Assembly (NCBI GenBank): GCA_028571685.1
Contig: CM053143.1
Span: forward strand, 158,094,329-158,158,328
Direction of reading: 5' to 3'
Source: Heterohyrax brucei
Taxonomy: Eukaryota > Chordata > Mammalia > Hyracoidea > Procaviidae
DNA length: 64,000 nt
The notes under the pieces: model-generated
What the model saw: only the letters and a program-made list of their open reading frames with translations
Database searches by the model: none
Told to the model about the DNA's origin: nothing
Shown: in pieces, positions 46,139 to 58,649 of the stretch
How the letters are laid out: each line of letters opens with the position of its first letter
Numbering within the stretch: the first letter of the stretch is position 1
Position numbers and translations under genes: made by a program

Positions 46139-46570
46139 AGGGGCGAGTCAAGATGGTGGACTAAGCACACATCTCATATCCCTCTGGAAATGAAGACCTG
46201 AACTGATAATCAAATGGAGCGTTCTGGTTACCTAGTGAGCCCCCAGGACAAGGCACAGGGCTGTTAATTTGGACTTAATACCACTGAACAAAAAACTCCT
46301 CTCTTTTGCTGACTCCCACTCCTGGCTAGCCCTGGCTCTCATGGACTGAAGGTAAATGCACCATTTTGAATTTTTTTTTCTGTCTTGGCTGGCGGGCAGA
46401 GCTGGGTCTTGCCTAACGGCTAGACTCAGAAGCACTGCTGGTGGGATAGGTAAGCAAAATTGCCATATTTTGAGAGCCAGGCTTAGGACTGTGTGAACCT
46501 AGCCAGTTTGGCCCTGTCTTTTAATCATTGCGAGAGTATGGTTTGTACAGAACCACAGTTCCTGTGTGCA

Positions 46571-46990
46571 GGACGCCATGTTGGATATGGAGATTTTAGA
46601 GGGACCTGATTCTCAGCCTGGGAGCCAGCACCTGCAAACAGGACAATGCTTCTCCAACAGAAAAGCAGTAGTTTACACAATGTTGCCAATGGCAGGGGCC
46701 CAGCAACAGAGGCAGAGGACTGACTATCTCTTGGCACCTTTAGCCCCTCTATCTGCTGACCATGGGGAGGGTGCCATCGTAGATAGGTGGTCACAGATGG
46801 ACCTATTTCTTAGCTTTGGAGCCAGAGCCTGCACATAGGAGAGTGCTATCCTACCAGAAAAGCAGTAGTTTACACAATGTCACTTAAGGCTGGGTCCTGT
46901 CAGCAGAGGCCAACAGGGCAGTATTTTGAACTAGTTTGTATCATCTGCGGTTGGATATAGAGGTGTTAATTTTGCCAGCTGGGAAGAGGT
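46571..46990 (+). promoter_or_regulatory. Repeated units in LINE-1 5' UTR
   Basis: A block with 'gagccag', 'cagaaaagcagtagttt' and 'acacaatgt' occurs at 46,598-46,684 and again at 46,795-46,881, a 197 bp spacing. An upstream block 'gccat' plus 'ttggatatgg'-like sequence (46,575; 46,773; about 46,945) suggests a third, partial unit. L1 5' UTRs hold the internal promoter, and tandem units are known from rodent L1 monomers; promoter activity here is inferred only from position. Confidence 0.6.
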
Positions 46991-47120
46991 ACCTCAACAC
47001 CTGAAACCTTGACTGACTTGGGAAGTGATCAGATACCTTTTGTTTTACATTTTAAGACAGCTTAGAGAAACATCTGCAGTCCATCCTTACAGTGTCTCTC
47101 ACAGCCTCTAGTTACTCACA

Positions 47121-48060
47121 TGAAACCCAAAAAGCAACAGACGCTTGTGGCATACAAGAAATCACCCACGGCTTCAGAAGTTTCACAAACAAAACAAACA
47201 AGGAGTTTTCCAGATGAAGAAACTTTTCTGGCATGATCGAAAGGGCAATATAAAATGACTATATACAGAGTCCTTCTAGACCTTATACAAAATGCAGCAG
47301 AAGAAAAGGAAACATTAAGCAAGCTGTTTGATCTGATGGAATACCAATACTCTGAAATCCAACAGATCAAGAACAAAATCAAAGACATAGAAACTTCCAT
47401 TCGAAGCCAAGAAAACAAAATAGAACAAATGAAAAAGGAATTTCTGACTTGGAAGACAGAGCTACTGACACCAGCATCCATAAAGACAAATCAGAAAAAA
47501 GAAACAAGAATTATGAAGAAGCATTAAGAAGCATGTGGGACTCTATTAAGAGGAACAACCTTTGATCAATTGGAGTCCCTGAACAGGATGAGACACCTGA
47601 GAACACAGAGAGTATCATTACTGAGCTGCTGACAGAAAACTTCCCAGAAATCATGAAGGAAGAGAATGTAGCTATCCCAGATACATATTGTATGTCACCC
47701 AATATAAATCTCAAAAGAAAGACTTCAAGACATATTACAATCAAGCTTAACAAAATGAAACATAAGCAGCAATTCTTAAAGGCACCAAGATGCAAAGCAA
47801 AGCTAACATTCAGAGGGAAACCCTGCAGGCTTTCGTCAGATTTCTCAGCAGGAACCATGCTGGCATGGGGACAGTGGCATGACATATTCAAAGCTTTGAA
47901 GGAGAAGAACTTCCAACCAAAAATTATATATCCTGCAAAACTATGTTTCAAATATGAAAATGAACTTAAGACATTCCCAGATAAACAGAAACTCAGAGAC
48001 TTCGTAAAAACCAAACCCAAACTACAAGAGATATTGAAAGAAGCTCTTGGCTTGGCTTAA
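47121..48060 (+). pseudogene. LINE-1 ORF1 relic
   Basis: ORF1p is the RNA-binding chaperone that packages L1 RNA. The start at 47,121 gives MKPKKQQTLVAYKKSP; a frameshift near 47,254 moves the frame to TIYRVLLDLIQN, followed by a glutamate/lysine-rich coiled-coil stretch (about 47,280-47,430). A stop at 47,525 and a further frameshift precede the C-terminal half (47,653-48,060), which carries RHITIKL, the RRM/CTD region and IYPAKLCFKYENELKTFPDKQ. At least two frame breaks, so no full protein. Confidence 0.87.
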
Positions 48061-48495
48061 AAGAACAAAATCACTAACTTTATATTTTAGAATGACACAT
48101 TATTCAGAACTCTACTCAGGGAAGGCTCCAAATTCAATGACAGCTTTAATACTGAAAGAAACAATCTAGTGATTATCATGAAAACTATGAGGCCATCATA
48201 TTAAAAAGAGGGATGTACTACAGTCATTATAGTCCTTCCAGATGGAGAGGAAGATAACAAGACTAGTAGTAATTAAAATTGGGTTTATATATAGTTTATT
48301 AAGGGGGCTCATAGGGGCAACCGTAAAGCACAACAAAGATGCAACATACCATACCAAGAAATGTAACAAAGGAGTCTTAACAACTACAAAACCAGCTCTG
48401 AAAATAGTGAAAAAATCAACTCACAAAAAAGAATGTCCCAGAACAGACTAACAAGAAAACAGAGAAAACATCAACACAAAAATAAACATATTACA

Positions 48496-51400
48496 ATGGC
48501 AACAGTGAACACATACCTATCAATAATTACATTGAATGTGAATGGACTGAATGCTCCAGTAAAGAGACATCAAGTAACATCTTGTATCAAAAGACATGAC
48601 CCATCCGTATGTTGTCTACAACAAACTCACTTGAGACTGAAAGATAGGAGCAAACTGAAAATTAAAGGATGGAAGAATATATATAAAGCTAACAATGAAC
48701 AAAGGAGAGCAGGCATGGCAATTCTAATCTTAGACAAAATCAATTTTAACGGAAAATTGACCATTGTGGGCAAAGACGGACACTATTTATTGCTGAAAGT
48801 TTCAATACACAAGAAAGACTTAACTATATTAAATATTATGCACCTAATATCACAGCACCTAAATACATCAAGGAAACACTGACTATACTCAAAAAAGAGT
48901 TACATTACTCCCCAACAAAAGTAGGAACTTCAACACTCCACTCTCCATACTGGACAGGTCATCTAGAAAAAAGCTCAGTAAAGATACAGGAGACCTTATT
49001 GCCACAACTAACCAATTAAACTGCATCGATATATACAGAATTTCTACCCATCTGTGGAAAACTACACCTTCTTCTCCAGTGCCCATGGAACATTCTCCAG
49101 AATTGACTGTGTATTAGGACATAATGCAATTCTCAATAAAAATCCATACCATTGAATTACTGCAAAGCATCTTCTCAGATCATAAAGCCATAAAAGTTGA
49201 AATCAATAGCAGAAAAAAATATAGATAGAAAGTTGAAGTCTTGGAAACTCAATAACATCTTGCTCAAAAAAATGTGGGTTATAGAAGAAATCAAGGATGA
49301 AATAAAGAAATTCATGGATTCCAATGAGAATGAAAATACGTCCTACTAGAACCTGTGAGATACAGCCAAAGCAGGGCTCAGAGGTCTGTTTATCTCCATA
49401 AATGCACACATGTGGAAGGAAGAAAGAAACCAAATCAAGGAACTAACCCTACAGCTTAAACAAGAGAGAACAACAGAGGAACCCCTCAGGTACCAGAAGA
49501 AACCAGATCATAAACATTAGAGCAGAGATAAATTAGAGCATAGAGAACAACTAAAAAATTGAAAAGACCAAAAGCTGTTTTTTGAAAAGATCAACAAAAT
49601 TGACAAACTACTGGCTAAACTTACTAAAGAAAAACAGGAAAGGAAATAAATAACCAAAATTAGAAACAAGAGGGAATTGTCACAACAGGTCCAACAGAAA
49701 TCAAAATATCATAACAGAATACTATGAAAGGCTGTGTTGTAACAAATTTGAAAACCTAGAGGAAATGGACCAATTCCTTGATTCATACCCTCTACCCAAA
49801 TGATCACAATGTGAAGCAGAACAATTTAATAAACCCATCATAAAGGAAGAGATTGAAAATGTCATCCCCAAACTCCCAACCAAAAAAAGCCCGGGCCCAG
49901 ATGGCCTCAGTGCAGAATTCTGTCAAGCTTTTAGAGAAGATTTATCTCCAATACTACTGAGACTATTTCACAGTATAGAAAGGGATGGAGTGCTCCCAAA
50001 CTCATTCTATGAAGCCTGCATAACCCTGATACCAAAGCCAGGGAAAGACCCAACCAAAAAGGAGAACTACAGACTGATATCACTCATGAATTTAGATGCA
50101 TAAATCTTCAACAAAATTCTTGCCAATAGAATACAACAACATATCAAAATAATAATCCATCATGGCCAAGTTGGATTTGTACCAGGGATGCAAGTCTGGT
50201 TCAACATCAGAAAAACAATTAATGTGATTAACCACATACATAGCACAAAAGACAAAAATCACCTGATTTTGTCCATTGATGCAGAAAAGGCATTTGATAA
50301 AGTCCAACACCCGTTCATGCTAAAAACTCTTAGCAAAATAGGCATAGACGGAAAATTGCTCAATGCAATAAGGGCCATTTATACAAAGCCAACTGCCTAC
50401 ATCATCCTGAATGGAGAGATACTGACAGACTTTCCTTTGAGATCAGGAACTAGACAAGGATGCCCACTTTTACCACTCTTATTCAACATAGTACTAGAAG
50501 TTCTAGCCAGGGCAATTAGACAATACCAAGACATAAAGGGCATCTACATTGGCAAAGAAGTCAAAATCTCCTGATTCGCTGCTGATATGATTGTACATGA
50601 AGACAATTCCAAAGAATCTATAAGTAAACTACTCAAACTGATAGAAGAGTTCAGCAAAGTCTCAGAATACAAGATAAATATAAATAAATCAGTAGGATTC
50701 CTTTATACCAATGAGACTGTTAATGAAGAAATCATCCAATAAATACCATTTACTATAGCCCCGAAGAAGATAAAGTACCTAGGAATTAATCTAACCAGAG
50801 AAATAACAGACCTTTACAAAGAGAACCACAGGCCCTTACTACAAGAAACTAAGAGAGACTTAGATAAATAGAAAAACCTACCCTGATCATGGATAGGAAG
50901 ACTCAGCATGGTGAAAATGTCCATTTTACTCAAAGCAATCTAGTTACATAATGCAATCCTGGTACAAGTTCCAGCGTCATTTTTTTTATGAGATGGGGAA
51001 ATAAATCACCAATTTTGATTGGAAGGGGAATAAGGCCCAGATAAGTAAGGTACTATTAAAGAAGAAGAATACACTGGGAGGCCTCTTATCACCTGACCTT
51101 AGAACATACTACATTGCCACAGTGGTTCAAACAGCCTGGTACTGGTACAAGAACAGAAAGATAGATCAATGGAACAGAATTGAGACTCCAGAGATGATAC
51201 CATCAGCTTATGAACAGTTGATATTTGACAAAGACCCTAAGACATTAAATTTGGGTAAAAACAATCTCTTCAACAAATGGTGCTAGTATAATTGGATATC
51301 CATCTGCAATAAATGGAAACAAGATCCATATCTTATACCTATACAAAAACCAACTCCAACTGGATAAAAGACCTAAATAGCAAATCTAAAACAATAAAGC

Positions 51401-52300
51401 TCGTCCAAGGAAATGTAGGAACAACAAAGAAAGTTTTAATACACAACACAGACAGACTTTAAAATCTGTCAAACAAACCACGATTAACAGAAAATAGATA
51501 AATAGGAACTATTAAGAATCAAACACTTTTGCTCATCCAAAGACTTTATTAATAGAATTAAAAGGCCACCTACAGAATAGGAAAAAATATGTGGCAACTA
51601 TGTTTCAAACTGATGCCTGATCTCCATAATCTACAGGGTACTACAAAATATCAATAAGAAGAAGACAAATCATCCAATTAAGTGATGGGCAAAGGAGATG
51701 GACAGACATTTCTTTAAAGAGGAGATCCAGGCAGCCAAAAAACACATGCAGACATATTCATGATCTTTAGTTATTAAAGAAATTCAAATCAAAACTAAAA
51801 TGAGATACCATCTCACCCCAACAAGGTTGGCCATGATCCTAAAAACACAAAGCAACAAATGCTAGAGAGGCTGTGGAGAAAGTGGAACTCTCCTACACTG
51901 TTGGTGGGGTTGCAAAATGGTCCAGCCTCTTTGGAAAGCAATTTGGCACTTCTTTAAAAAAGTGGATATAGATATATCATTTGACCCAGTAATTTCACTA
52001 CTTGAAATATATCCTGCAGAATCCAGGCCACTCACACCAAGGGACACATGCACAAGAATGTTTATCGCAGTACAGTCAACAATAACAAAAAGATGGAATC
52101 AACCCAGACGCCGAATAACAGAGGAATGGATAGGTAAACTATGGTATATATACTCAACGGAGCACTATGCAATGATAAAAAAAATGATGATTCCCAGAAA
52201 CATCTCATAATCTGGTTTCAACTGGAAGACATTGTGTTGAGTGGAAGTAGTCAGCGACAAAAGGACAAATATTGTAAGAGACCCCTAAGATAAGATCTCA
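48496..52300 (+). pseudogene. LINE-1 ORF2 relic (endonuclease, RT)
   Basis: ORF2p nicks target DNA and reverse transcribes L1 RNA. The start MATVNTYLSIITLNVNGLNAP keeps Asn14 of the endonuclease, but residue 43, the metal-binding Glu of QETHL, is Gln (LQQTHL). A one-base loss near 48,835 breaks the frame. RT motif [14 protein letters not shown] (near 50,272) and the following [23 protein letters not shown] are kept; an in-frame TGA at 50,572 directly precedes FAADM, where the catalytic FADD has Asp changed to Ala. The C-terminal block at 51,917-52,210 (LWYIYSTEHYAMIKK) matches L1. Positions 49,359-50,392 are nearly duplicated at 59,137-60,174. Confidence 0.9.
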
Positions 52301-53268
52301 AAAAGAGACTTATGTATAGAAGAAAAGACTCTTTGACGGCTGCAAGGGGAAGGTTGGAGGGAGTGCAAGGTGGGGAGGGTTTAGATTAGATAATTCCTAG
52401 AAATTTGGGTTTGGTGAAATCGGTGATAGCACGCATTAGAAACAAGAACAATACTAAATGGACTTCAACAAAACTTGAATACTCCTTCCATCTTAACCCA
52501 ATATTGCAAGGACAGAGTAGCTGGGTCAGGGGGCAGGGAACCCTGCTCTTAGGTGAAATTGAGGCCAATTGGCACAACTAGAGATTTTCTAAGAGGGCTC
52601 CCTGCACCCCACATTGGTGAGTGGCATCCAGGGTCTTAAAAGCTGCCAAGCTGCCATCCGAGGGCACAGCAAATGGTCCCAACTCAGCAGAAATGGATGC
52701 TCACCGAGGACCAAAATGACATGGGATAACGACAACTCAGAAGATAGAGACCCACATGAGTGGGTGCCAACACAGACTTGGGACCTGAAGAACTGGATGA
52801 TGCCCTGCCACCACCAGTGATATGCGTGATGGAGCTCACTAAGTTGAATTTCACTGGGAACACAAGAATAAAAAGAGATACACCCTGAGATCTCCACTGA
52901 AAGACCTCAATTGATGATCCAGTGGCTTCGGGGTTCCCCTAGGAGCACGGCCCCTGGTCCTGATGCTGCCCTTGCTCATAAATCATAATGAAGGTCCACT
53001 CTTCATACACAAATGGATTGGACTTAGTGATGCACAGTAACTATATATTGGATGCACTTTATGGTTCTATGCATCTATAGGATATCATCCTGCTGACTTC
53101 TGGCTGGAGGAAGGGGAGTGGGTGAAGAGGAGGGGAAATGAGACTGTTGGGAGAATGAGACATGTATGGAGCACAGAGGACAGGGGGAGCAGTGGAAGCT
53201 GCATATAGGTGGGCATGTAAATATATATGGGAACGTACATTTTCACTCAGTCATAATAATAAAAAAAG

Positions 53269-54045
53269 GAATTTGTGATATGCAAGTGACACAATTTTGT
53301 TTGCTAAAATTTAAGAGTACTTGAGGTACTTACTAATATAGATCAAAGACCATAGATGTCATTATGAACTATACTTCAGTGTAAAGAAATCAAAAACTCT
53401 CACAACCAGAACAATGGGCAGTAGTAGCATGATATACAGAAAAAAGTCTCAAGCTGTCAGGATTTAATTTCAGTTGGATCCACAATCAACACCCTTGGAA
53501 ACAGCAGTCAAGAAAATCAAAAGAGGTATTGTACTGGACCAATTTGCTGCAAAAGACCTCTTTAAAGTGTTGAAAAACAAAGGTGTCACCCTGAAGATTA
53601 AACTGCACCTTACCCGCACAGTGGTATTTTCAATTACCTCGTACGCATGCAAAAGCTGGACAATGAATAAAGAAGAATAAATGCCATTGAACTGTGATGC
53701 TGGCCAAGAATACTGAATATACCACTGACTGCCGAAATAGTGAACAATCTGTCTTGGAAGAAGTAAACCAGAATGCTCTTTAGAAGTAAGGCTGGTGAGA
53801 CTAGGTCTCACACGCTTTGGATGTGCTATCAGAAAAGATCAGTCCCTTGAGAAAAACATCAAGCTTAGTAAAGCAGAGAATCAGCAGAAAGAGGAAGCCC
53901 TTCAACAAAAGGGACTAAGGGACGCAATGTCTGCAACCCTGGACTTAACCACGGTAAGAAATGTGCAGAACCAGGTAGTGTCTTATTCTTCTGTACACAG
54001 GGTAGCTATGGTTCAGAAGCAACTTGATGACAACTGGAGCAAGAA
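53269..54045 (+). mobile_element. RTE LINE, 3' part (right part of split element)
   Basis: Continues exactly where 46,138 ended: 'gtgatatgcaagtgacac', 'acaatgggcag', 'ttggatccacaatcaac', 'cctctttaaagtg', 'cccttgagaaaaacatc', terminal 'gcaacttgatgacaac'. A 68-codon stretch (53,474-53,680) encodes KDLFKVLKNKGVTLKIKLHLTRTV, the RTE RT C-terminus, before stops intervene. Confidence 0.88.
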
Positions 54046-54064
54046 TTCTCCTATTTTCAATATT

Positions 54065-54420
54065 TACTGAACACTTAATATGTATCTGGAATGCGATTAA
54101 AACTAAAGATACAGCGGTAAACCAGTCATGGTGTACATTTTGTGAGAGAAGAGGAATAATAACCAAGCAAACAAATAAAGTGTATCATGTTTCATTTGTG
54201 GATTAGCGCTTCACATGTAAAGAATTAAGATTGGGAACAGAGACAGCTAGGCAAATAGTTGCAATTTTAAATAAGGAAATTAGAGAAGATTCTTAAAAAA
54301 TCACACTTGAGCGAAAGCCTGAAAATGGTGAGATAGTAAGCTGTGTACACTAAGGAAGGACTTTCCAGGTGAAGGAAAGAACAAGTAGACTGGACGTGGT
54401 GTGTAAGCGAAAGGTAGGAA
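54065..54420 (+). repeat. Ancient mammalian interspersed repeat (LINE-like)
   Basis: 'tatttactgaacactta', 'gatacagcggtaaacc', 'aagcaaacaaataaag', then 'cacttgagcgaaagcctg' and 'aggactttccaggtgaagg' follow the order of a widespread ancient repeat with 'tattgagcacctactatg' at its start. I cannot name the family with certainty (L2/L3 type). Confidence 0.5.
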
Positions 54421-54679
54421 TCAAGACGATTTCAAAACTTGGGTCTAAGCACTTAACAGAATGAAGCTACAGTTCTCAGAGAAGGGAGAGGCTGTGAGAA
54501 GAAAGAGTTGGACAAGTAGTATACAAAATCTGAAGACCACTGGTTTTTATTTGACCACTAGACACTACCCAATATTAGACACTGAGGTGAATGTTAGACC
54601 TCAGAGTGGAGATACAGGGAACATAAAAAGATACTAAAAGGGATGGTCCAGGAATAAGACTCAAGCTGGAGGTGTACAT

Positions 54680-54775
54680 TTGAGTCACTGTATGCATGCA
54701 CATGCATGTGTAGGTGTGTGTATGTGTATATGTATCTATATATATGTACACAGAGAGAGAGAGGAAAAGAAAGAC
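54680..54775 (+). repeat. Mixed TG/TA/GA simple repeat
   Basis: 'gtaggtgtgtgtatgtgt', 'atctatatatatgtac' and 'agagagagagagg' in succession: a compound dinucleotide microsatellite. Confidence 0.85.
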
Positions 54776-55422
54776 AGTTAAGAGGTTGGTTAGTTATTTA
54801 CAAAATATCAAAAAATATAAGATCCTTTCCCATAAATAACTCACCTTTCCTTTTTTTTTACCTAATGTTTCTAATTTTTTGAGACTAAACACATTTATTT
54901 TCTCCTCTGAAGCATATTATATGCACATCTCTCTATCATTACAACACTTACAAATACATTCTTTAATTATCATTTAATTCATCATCTTGACCTTAGCCGG
55001 TTAAGCACTCCCAAAAGGAAAAATGTATGAATACCTGACTCTGCTTTGTTGACCTGTGTCTAGAGAATGTGCTTGGCGGTGCTCGAGTACAACAGCTGAT
55101 GCTCAGTTCAAAACAATGTAGTAATATTATACAATCAGGGAAAAAATAGGTGATTCAATCAAAGGATGCATTATAGATCCAAGGAGAACAGTAATCAGAC
55201 CTTCTAAAAATAGGCTGGACTTTGTATGTGCAAGTGTAAGACATCAGAAATCTTTCATAAAAAAAATGAGATTTGTATTTTCTCCCAATACGGCAAATGG
55301 TGAATAACTGGTGAAGCTGTTCTTTGGAAAACACCTAAAAGTGACCAAGGAATATAGATGCCGTCGCACAGAGTTTAAAGTTCTGCCTCACGGCAGAGAA
55401 AAGGAGCTTGTATGAGTTTATA
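54776..55422. other. Unassigned sequence
   Basis: No recognised gene or repeat. Confidence 0.4.
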
Positions 55423-55576
55423 TGGAAAGTCCTGTTGGCACAGTGCTACATTTCCTAACCAAAAGGTAGGCAGTTCAAATCCACCAGGCACTCCTTGGAA
55501 ACTCTACGGGATAGTTCTACTCTGTCTTCTAGGGTCACTGTGAGGTGGCATCAACTTGATGGCAGTGAGCTTGGCG
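55423..55576 (+). repeat. AfroSINE
   Basis: 'cctaaccaaaaggtaggc', 'gttcaaatccaccaggc', 'ctccttggaaactctacg' and 'gtgaggtggcatcaac' are in order; full-length head and body. A 97-codon frame starts just after it (55,596-55,889) with no recognisable domain. Confidence 0.9.
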
Positions 55577-57499
55577 TTGGTTTATGAGTATATGAGTGGC
55601 ATTTCAGGTTTTGAATCTGAAAGATTATGTAATGAGAGAAGCTGGCCAAGGACTGACTATCAGAGAATCTGGTTCTTGTTTGTTTAATGGCAGTAGGGAT
55701 GTAAGTATGTTTATTTTCCAAAGGAAAAATCTCTCAGAATCATTTACCACTGAGGTACTCTGTGTATTACAGCTAATGATAAATATGAAAATATGCATGA
55801 CTGTGCTTTACCTGAGCTCTGGGATTTCTCTGGGAAATGAGCATCCTATTTCTGCCGTTACCATACATTGGAGAAATTTCAAATTTTGATGTGTCTCAAA
55901 TAATTGTTTCTGTGTCTCTGGGTATCTGGAATAATAGTTGTTTCGATTAATTGAACATCTGCTTTATACTTAAGTCTATTTCTTTACATGACTCCCTAGA
56001 TAAAACATGAGCATTTTCTATTCTAATCTTGTGATTACCACAATAGAACACTTCTTGAAACTTAGGAAAAACAAGTTTTATGGTAATAAATTTATTTTAG
56101 CCAAAAGCAAATCCGTAAGATAGGTCCAAAAGAAACTATTTAGAAGTGTGTAATCAAAGACTAATTAGTCCATTGTAGCTCAAGAGCTGTCCCAGAGCCA
56201 TATCTGTCTAGCTGTCAGGGTCTGATCCCTAAAGGTACTTTTGAGCACCTCTGATAGAGTAACTTAAACAAATCCTTTCTCATAAATACTTATTTCTCGT
56301 AAGTAGTTACGAGTGTTCTTGTCTTGTGATAGAGAAAAAAAGGAAGGAAATAAAACAAAAATTATTAATCCCCTTTGACTACTTCCAAACTAAAATGTAA
56401 TATTAGTGTAAATATAATACCCCAAATAATTCATATAACCAAACTGAGGCCAATTTAATAGCAAGGAAATAGATAATCATGTGCTCTATACTGACACACA
56501 GGGTAGCATTTGGGCTGAATAAACAATAGAATCAGATCAGTGTTTTGGGTGTGTATTTAAATTGTGATTTATAACTTTCACTCATTTCTACAGAGTGAGT
56601 ACCAGGAACTAAAGAGTCATTTATTTGCTGTGACTGTGGCAACTTTTAAGGATACTTTCAAACAGGGATACAATGCTATATATAATAAACCCAGGAAACA
56701 ACTGAGTCTTCAGTGAGAGCATCCAAAAAGAAGGAAATGCTGAGCCAGCATGGAGAAGGATCAGAGGACAGAGTAAGCCTCCACGTGTAGTACAGCCAAG
56801 GGAATTCGGGTCCAGAGTCAGGGTTGAAATGCTGTGCACTTGGAAGTGGTTGACACCCAGGCGTTAGTGCATTTAATACCATGACAGACTTAGAATGTGT
56901 ATTAAATGGGATGGTAGGCATGTATTAAATATTCACACAACTATTGCCAAGCCAAGCCAAATTAAAAAGTATATATTTCATGCAAATTATACCTTTGAAG
57001 AACAAAATAAGAAAAACAACAAAGGACAAATCAGAGAAACGTGGTTGTGTCTCTGTTTCTGCCTGTAATGAAGTGGCTTATTTGTTTCTTTTATTTTAAA
57101 TGAGATTACCCTAAGATTAAGATGGGACCCTGGATAAGGAAGAGATTATTAATGGGCTACAGGTTCTTCCCAGATTTAGACTCCTTTAGCAGTGACCCAG
57201 ACCATTTGAAATAAATGTCAAGGATACTTAGATAAATTATTAGACTCGGTGTTCTAGCCTTACCTGCTTCTAGAGTTTTACTTTGAATTATTATCTCTTC
57301 TTTTTCTATGCCAGATTCTAGAAGTGTACCCAGGTGATTTATTATTTCAGCAACTTTTTATGTATGTTTTCCTTTATCTGGGAAAAAATGCACCTGTCTC
57401 TAAAATGTCCTGTACTTTCTGTGACCTACCTCTTTCTTATTTTTTATGAATATTTATATTTGTTTTACTTTGCACTGTCTTTTTTTTATGAGAGCTGTT
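55577..57499. other. 1.9 kb repeat-poor sequence
   Basis: No recognised transposon. Frames of 70-97 codons near 55.6-55.9 and 56.6-56.9 kb lack recognisable motifs. 56,575-56,900 is less AT-rich than its flanks. Confidence 0.45.
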
Positions 57500-57595
57500 T
57501 TGTTCCTCCTAGTATGCCAGTAACAATCAAAGTATTTGCAGTTACAATTAGCACAAAATAAACATTTGTAATCTAAATGAATAAATGAAAATGGA
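57500..57595 (+). repeat. Possible L2 3'-end fragment
   Basis: 'acaaaataaacatttgta' followed by 'atgaataaatgaa' resembles the decayed L2 3' terminus. Weak. Confidence 0.35.
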
Positions 57596-57609
57596 CTATA
57601 TGGAGAAGA

Positions 57610-58156
57610 AATAAATGATGCATTGCCCTGAGCAAATCTGCTGCAAAAGACTTCTTTGAAGTGTTAAAAAGCAAATGTGTCCCTTCAAGGTCTAAGGTGC
57701 ACCTGACACAAGCCAAGGTGTTTTTCAATCACTTCATTTGCATGCAAAAGCTGGACAATAAATAATGAAGCCCGAGAAAGGCTTGATGCCTTGAAGTGAT
57801 GGCATTGGTGAAGAATACTGAATAAGCCAGAACTGCCGGAGAACAAACTTATCTGTCCTGGAAGAAGTAGAAGCGGAAAGTTCCTTAGAAGCAAGGAAAG
57901 GACAATTTTGTCTCTCGTACTCTGGGCATGTTATCAGGAGAGACCAGTCCCCAGAGAAGAACATCACGCTTCATAGCTTAGAGTTTCAGCAAAAAAGAGG
58001 AGGCCCTTTAAGGAGATGGATTGACACAGTAGCTGCAACAGTGAACTAGAGCATAACAATTGTGAGGGCGGTGTAGGACCTGGCAGTGTTTTATTCCGCT
58101 GTACGTAGTGTTGCTATGAGTTGGACGTGAAAAGATGGCAACTAACAACAACAAAT
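57610..58156 (+). mobile_element. RTE 3' end (~0.55 kb)
   Basis: 'caaatctgctgcaaaagac', 'cacctgacacaagccaag', 'gcatgcaaaagctggac', 'accagtccccagagaag', terminal 'ggcaactaacaacaac'. A clear AACAAC-type RTE end. Confidence 0.9.
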
Positions 58157-58220
58157 GAATAAAGACTTAATTAAATATTCAAAATACTTTATTTTGGCGT
58201 AACAACTCACTTTTCTATAA

Positions 58221-58530
58221 ACTCATTGTTGTTGAGTTGATTTCAACTCCTAGTGACCCCTCAGGTCAGAGTAGAAAGAACTACACCATCGGGTTTCCAA
58301 GGAGCAGAAACTTCAAAATACAAACCCACTGACATCAAGTTGATTCCGACTCACAGCAGCCCAATAGGTCAGGGTAGAACAGCCCTATAGAGTGTCCAAG
58401 GAGCAGCTGGTGGATTTGAACTGCAGACCTTTTGGTTAGCAGACATAGCACTTAACCACTGGATGGATTCAAACTGCAGACCTTTTGATTATTAGCCAAA
58501 TGTTTGACCACTATGCCACTAGAGTTCCCA
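58221..58530 (-). repeat. AfroSINE nested inside AfroSINE
   Basis: Outer minus-strand SINE: 58,221-58,306, ending at 'ccaaggagcag', and resuming at 58,461 'ggatggattcaaactgc' to 58,530 ('gccactagagttccc'). The inner SINE, 58,319-58,460 ('attccgactcacagcagcc', 'gtccaaggagcagctgg'), sits between in the same orientation. Removing it restores the normal block order of the outer copy. Confidence 0.8.
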
Positions 58531-58649
58531 CTGTACTATAATAATAATCATAAAAAGTTCTAATATCTTGTTCAAATATTTCAGTATTAACAAATTATGA
58601 ACAAGTTTATAAGTAATAACTACAGTCATATTTAATATCTATTGAGAAT

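Larger units (their letters stand above)
46139..53268 (+). mobile_element. Full-length LINE-1 inserted in RTE
   Basis: About 7.13 kb: 5' UTR from 'ggggcgagtcaagatgg', ORF1 47,121-48,060, ORF2 48,496 to about 52,300, 3' UTR with 'ggcatccagggtcttaaaa', and a short A-rich end at 53,256-53,267. An 8-base duplication flanks it and RTE sequence continues on the other side, so this is a classical target-primed insertion. Full length but disabled by frameshifts, in-frame stops and changed catalytic residues (see ORF entries). Confidence 0.93.
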
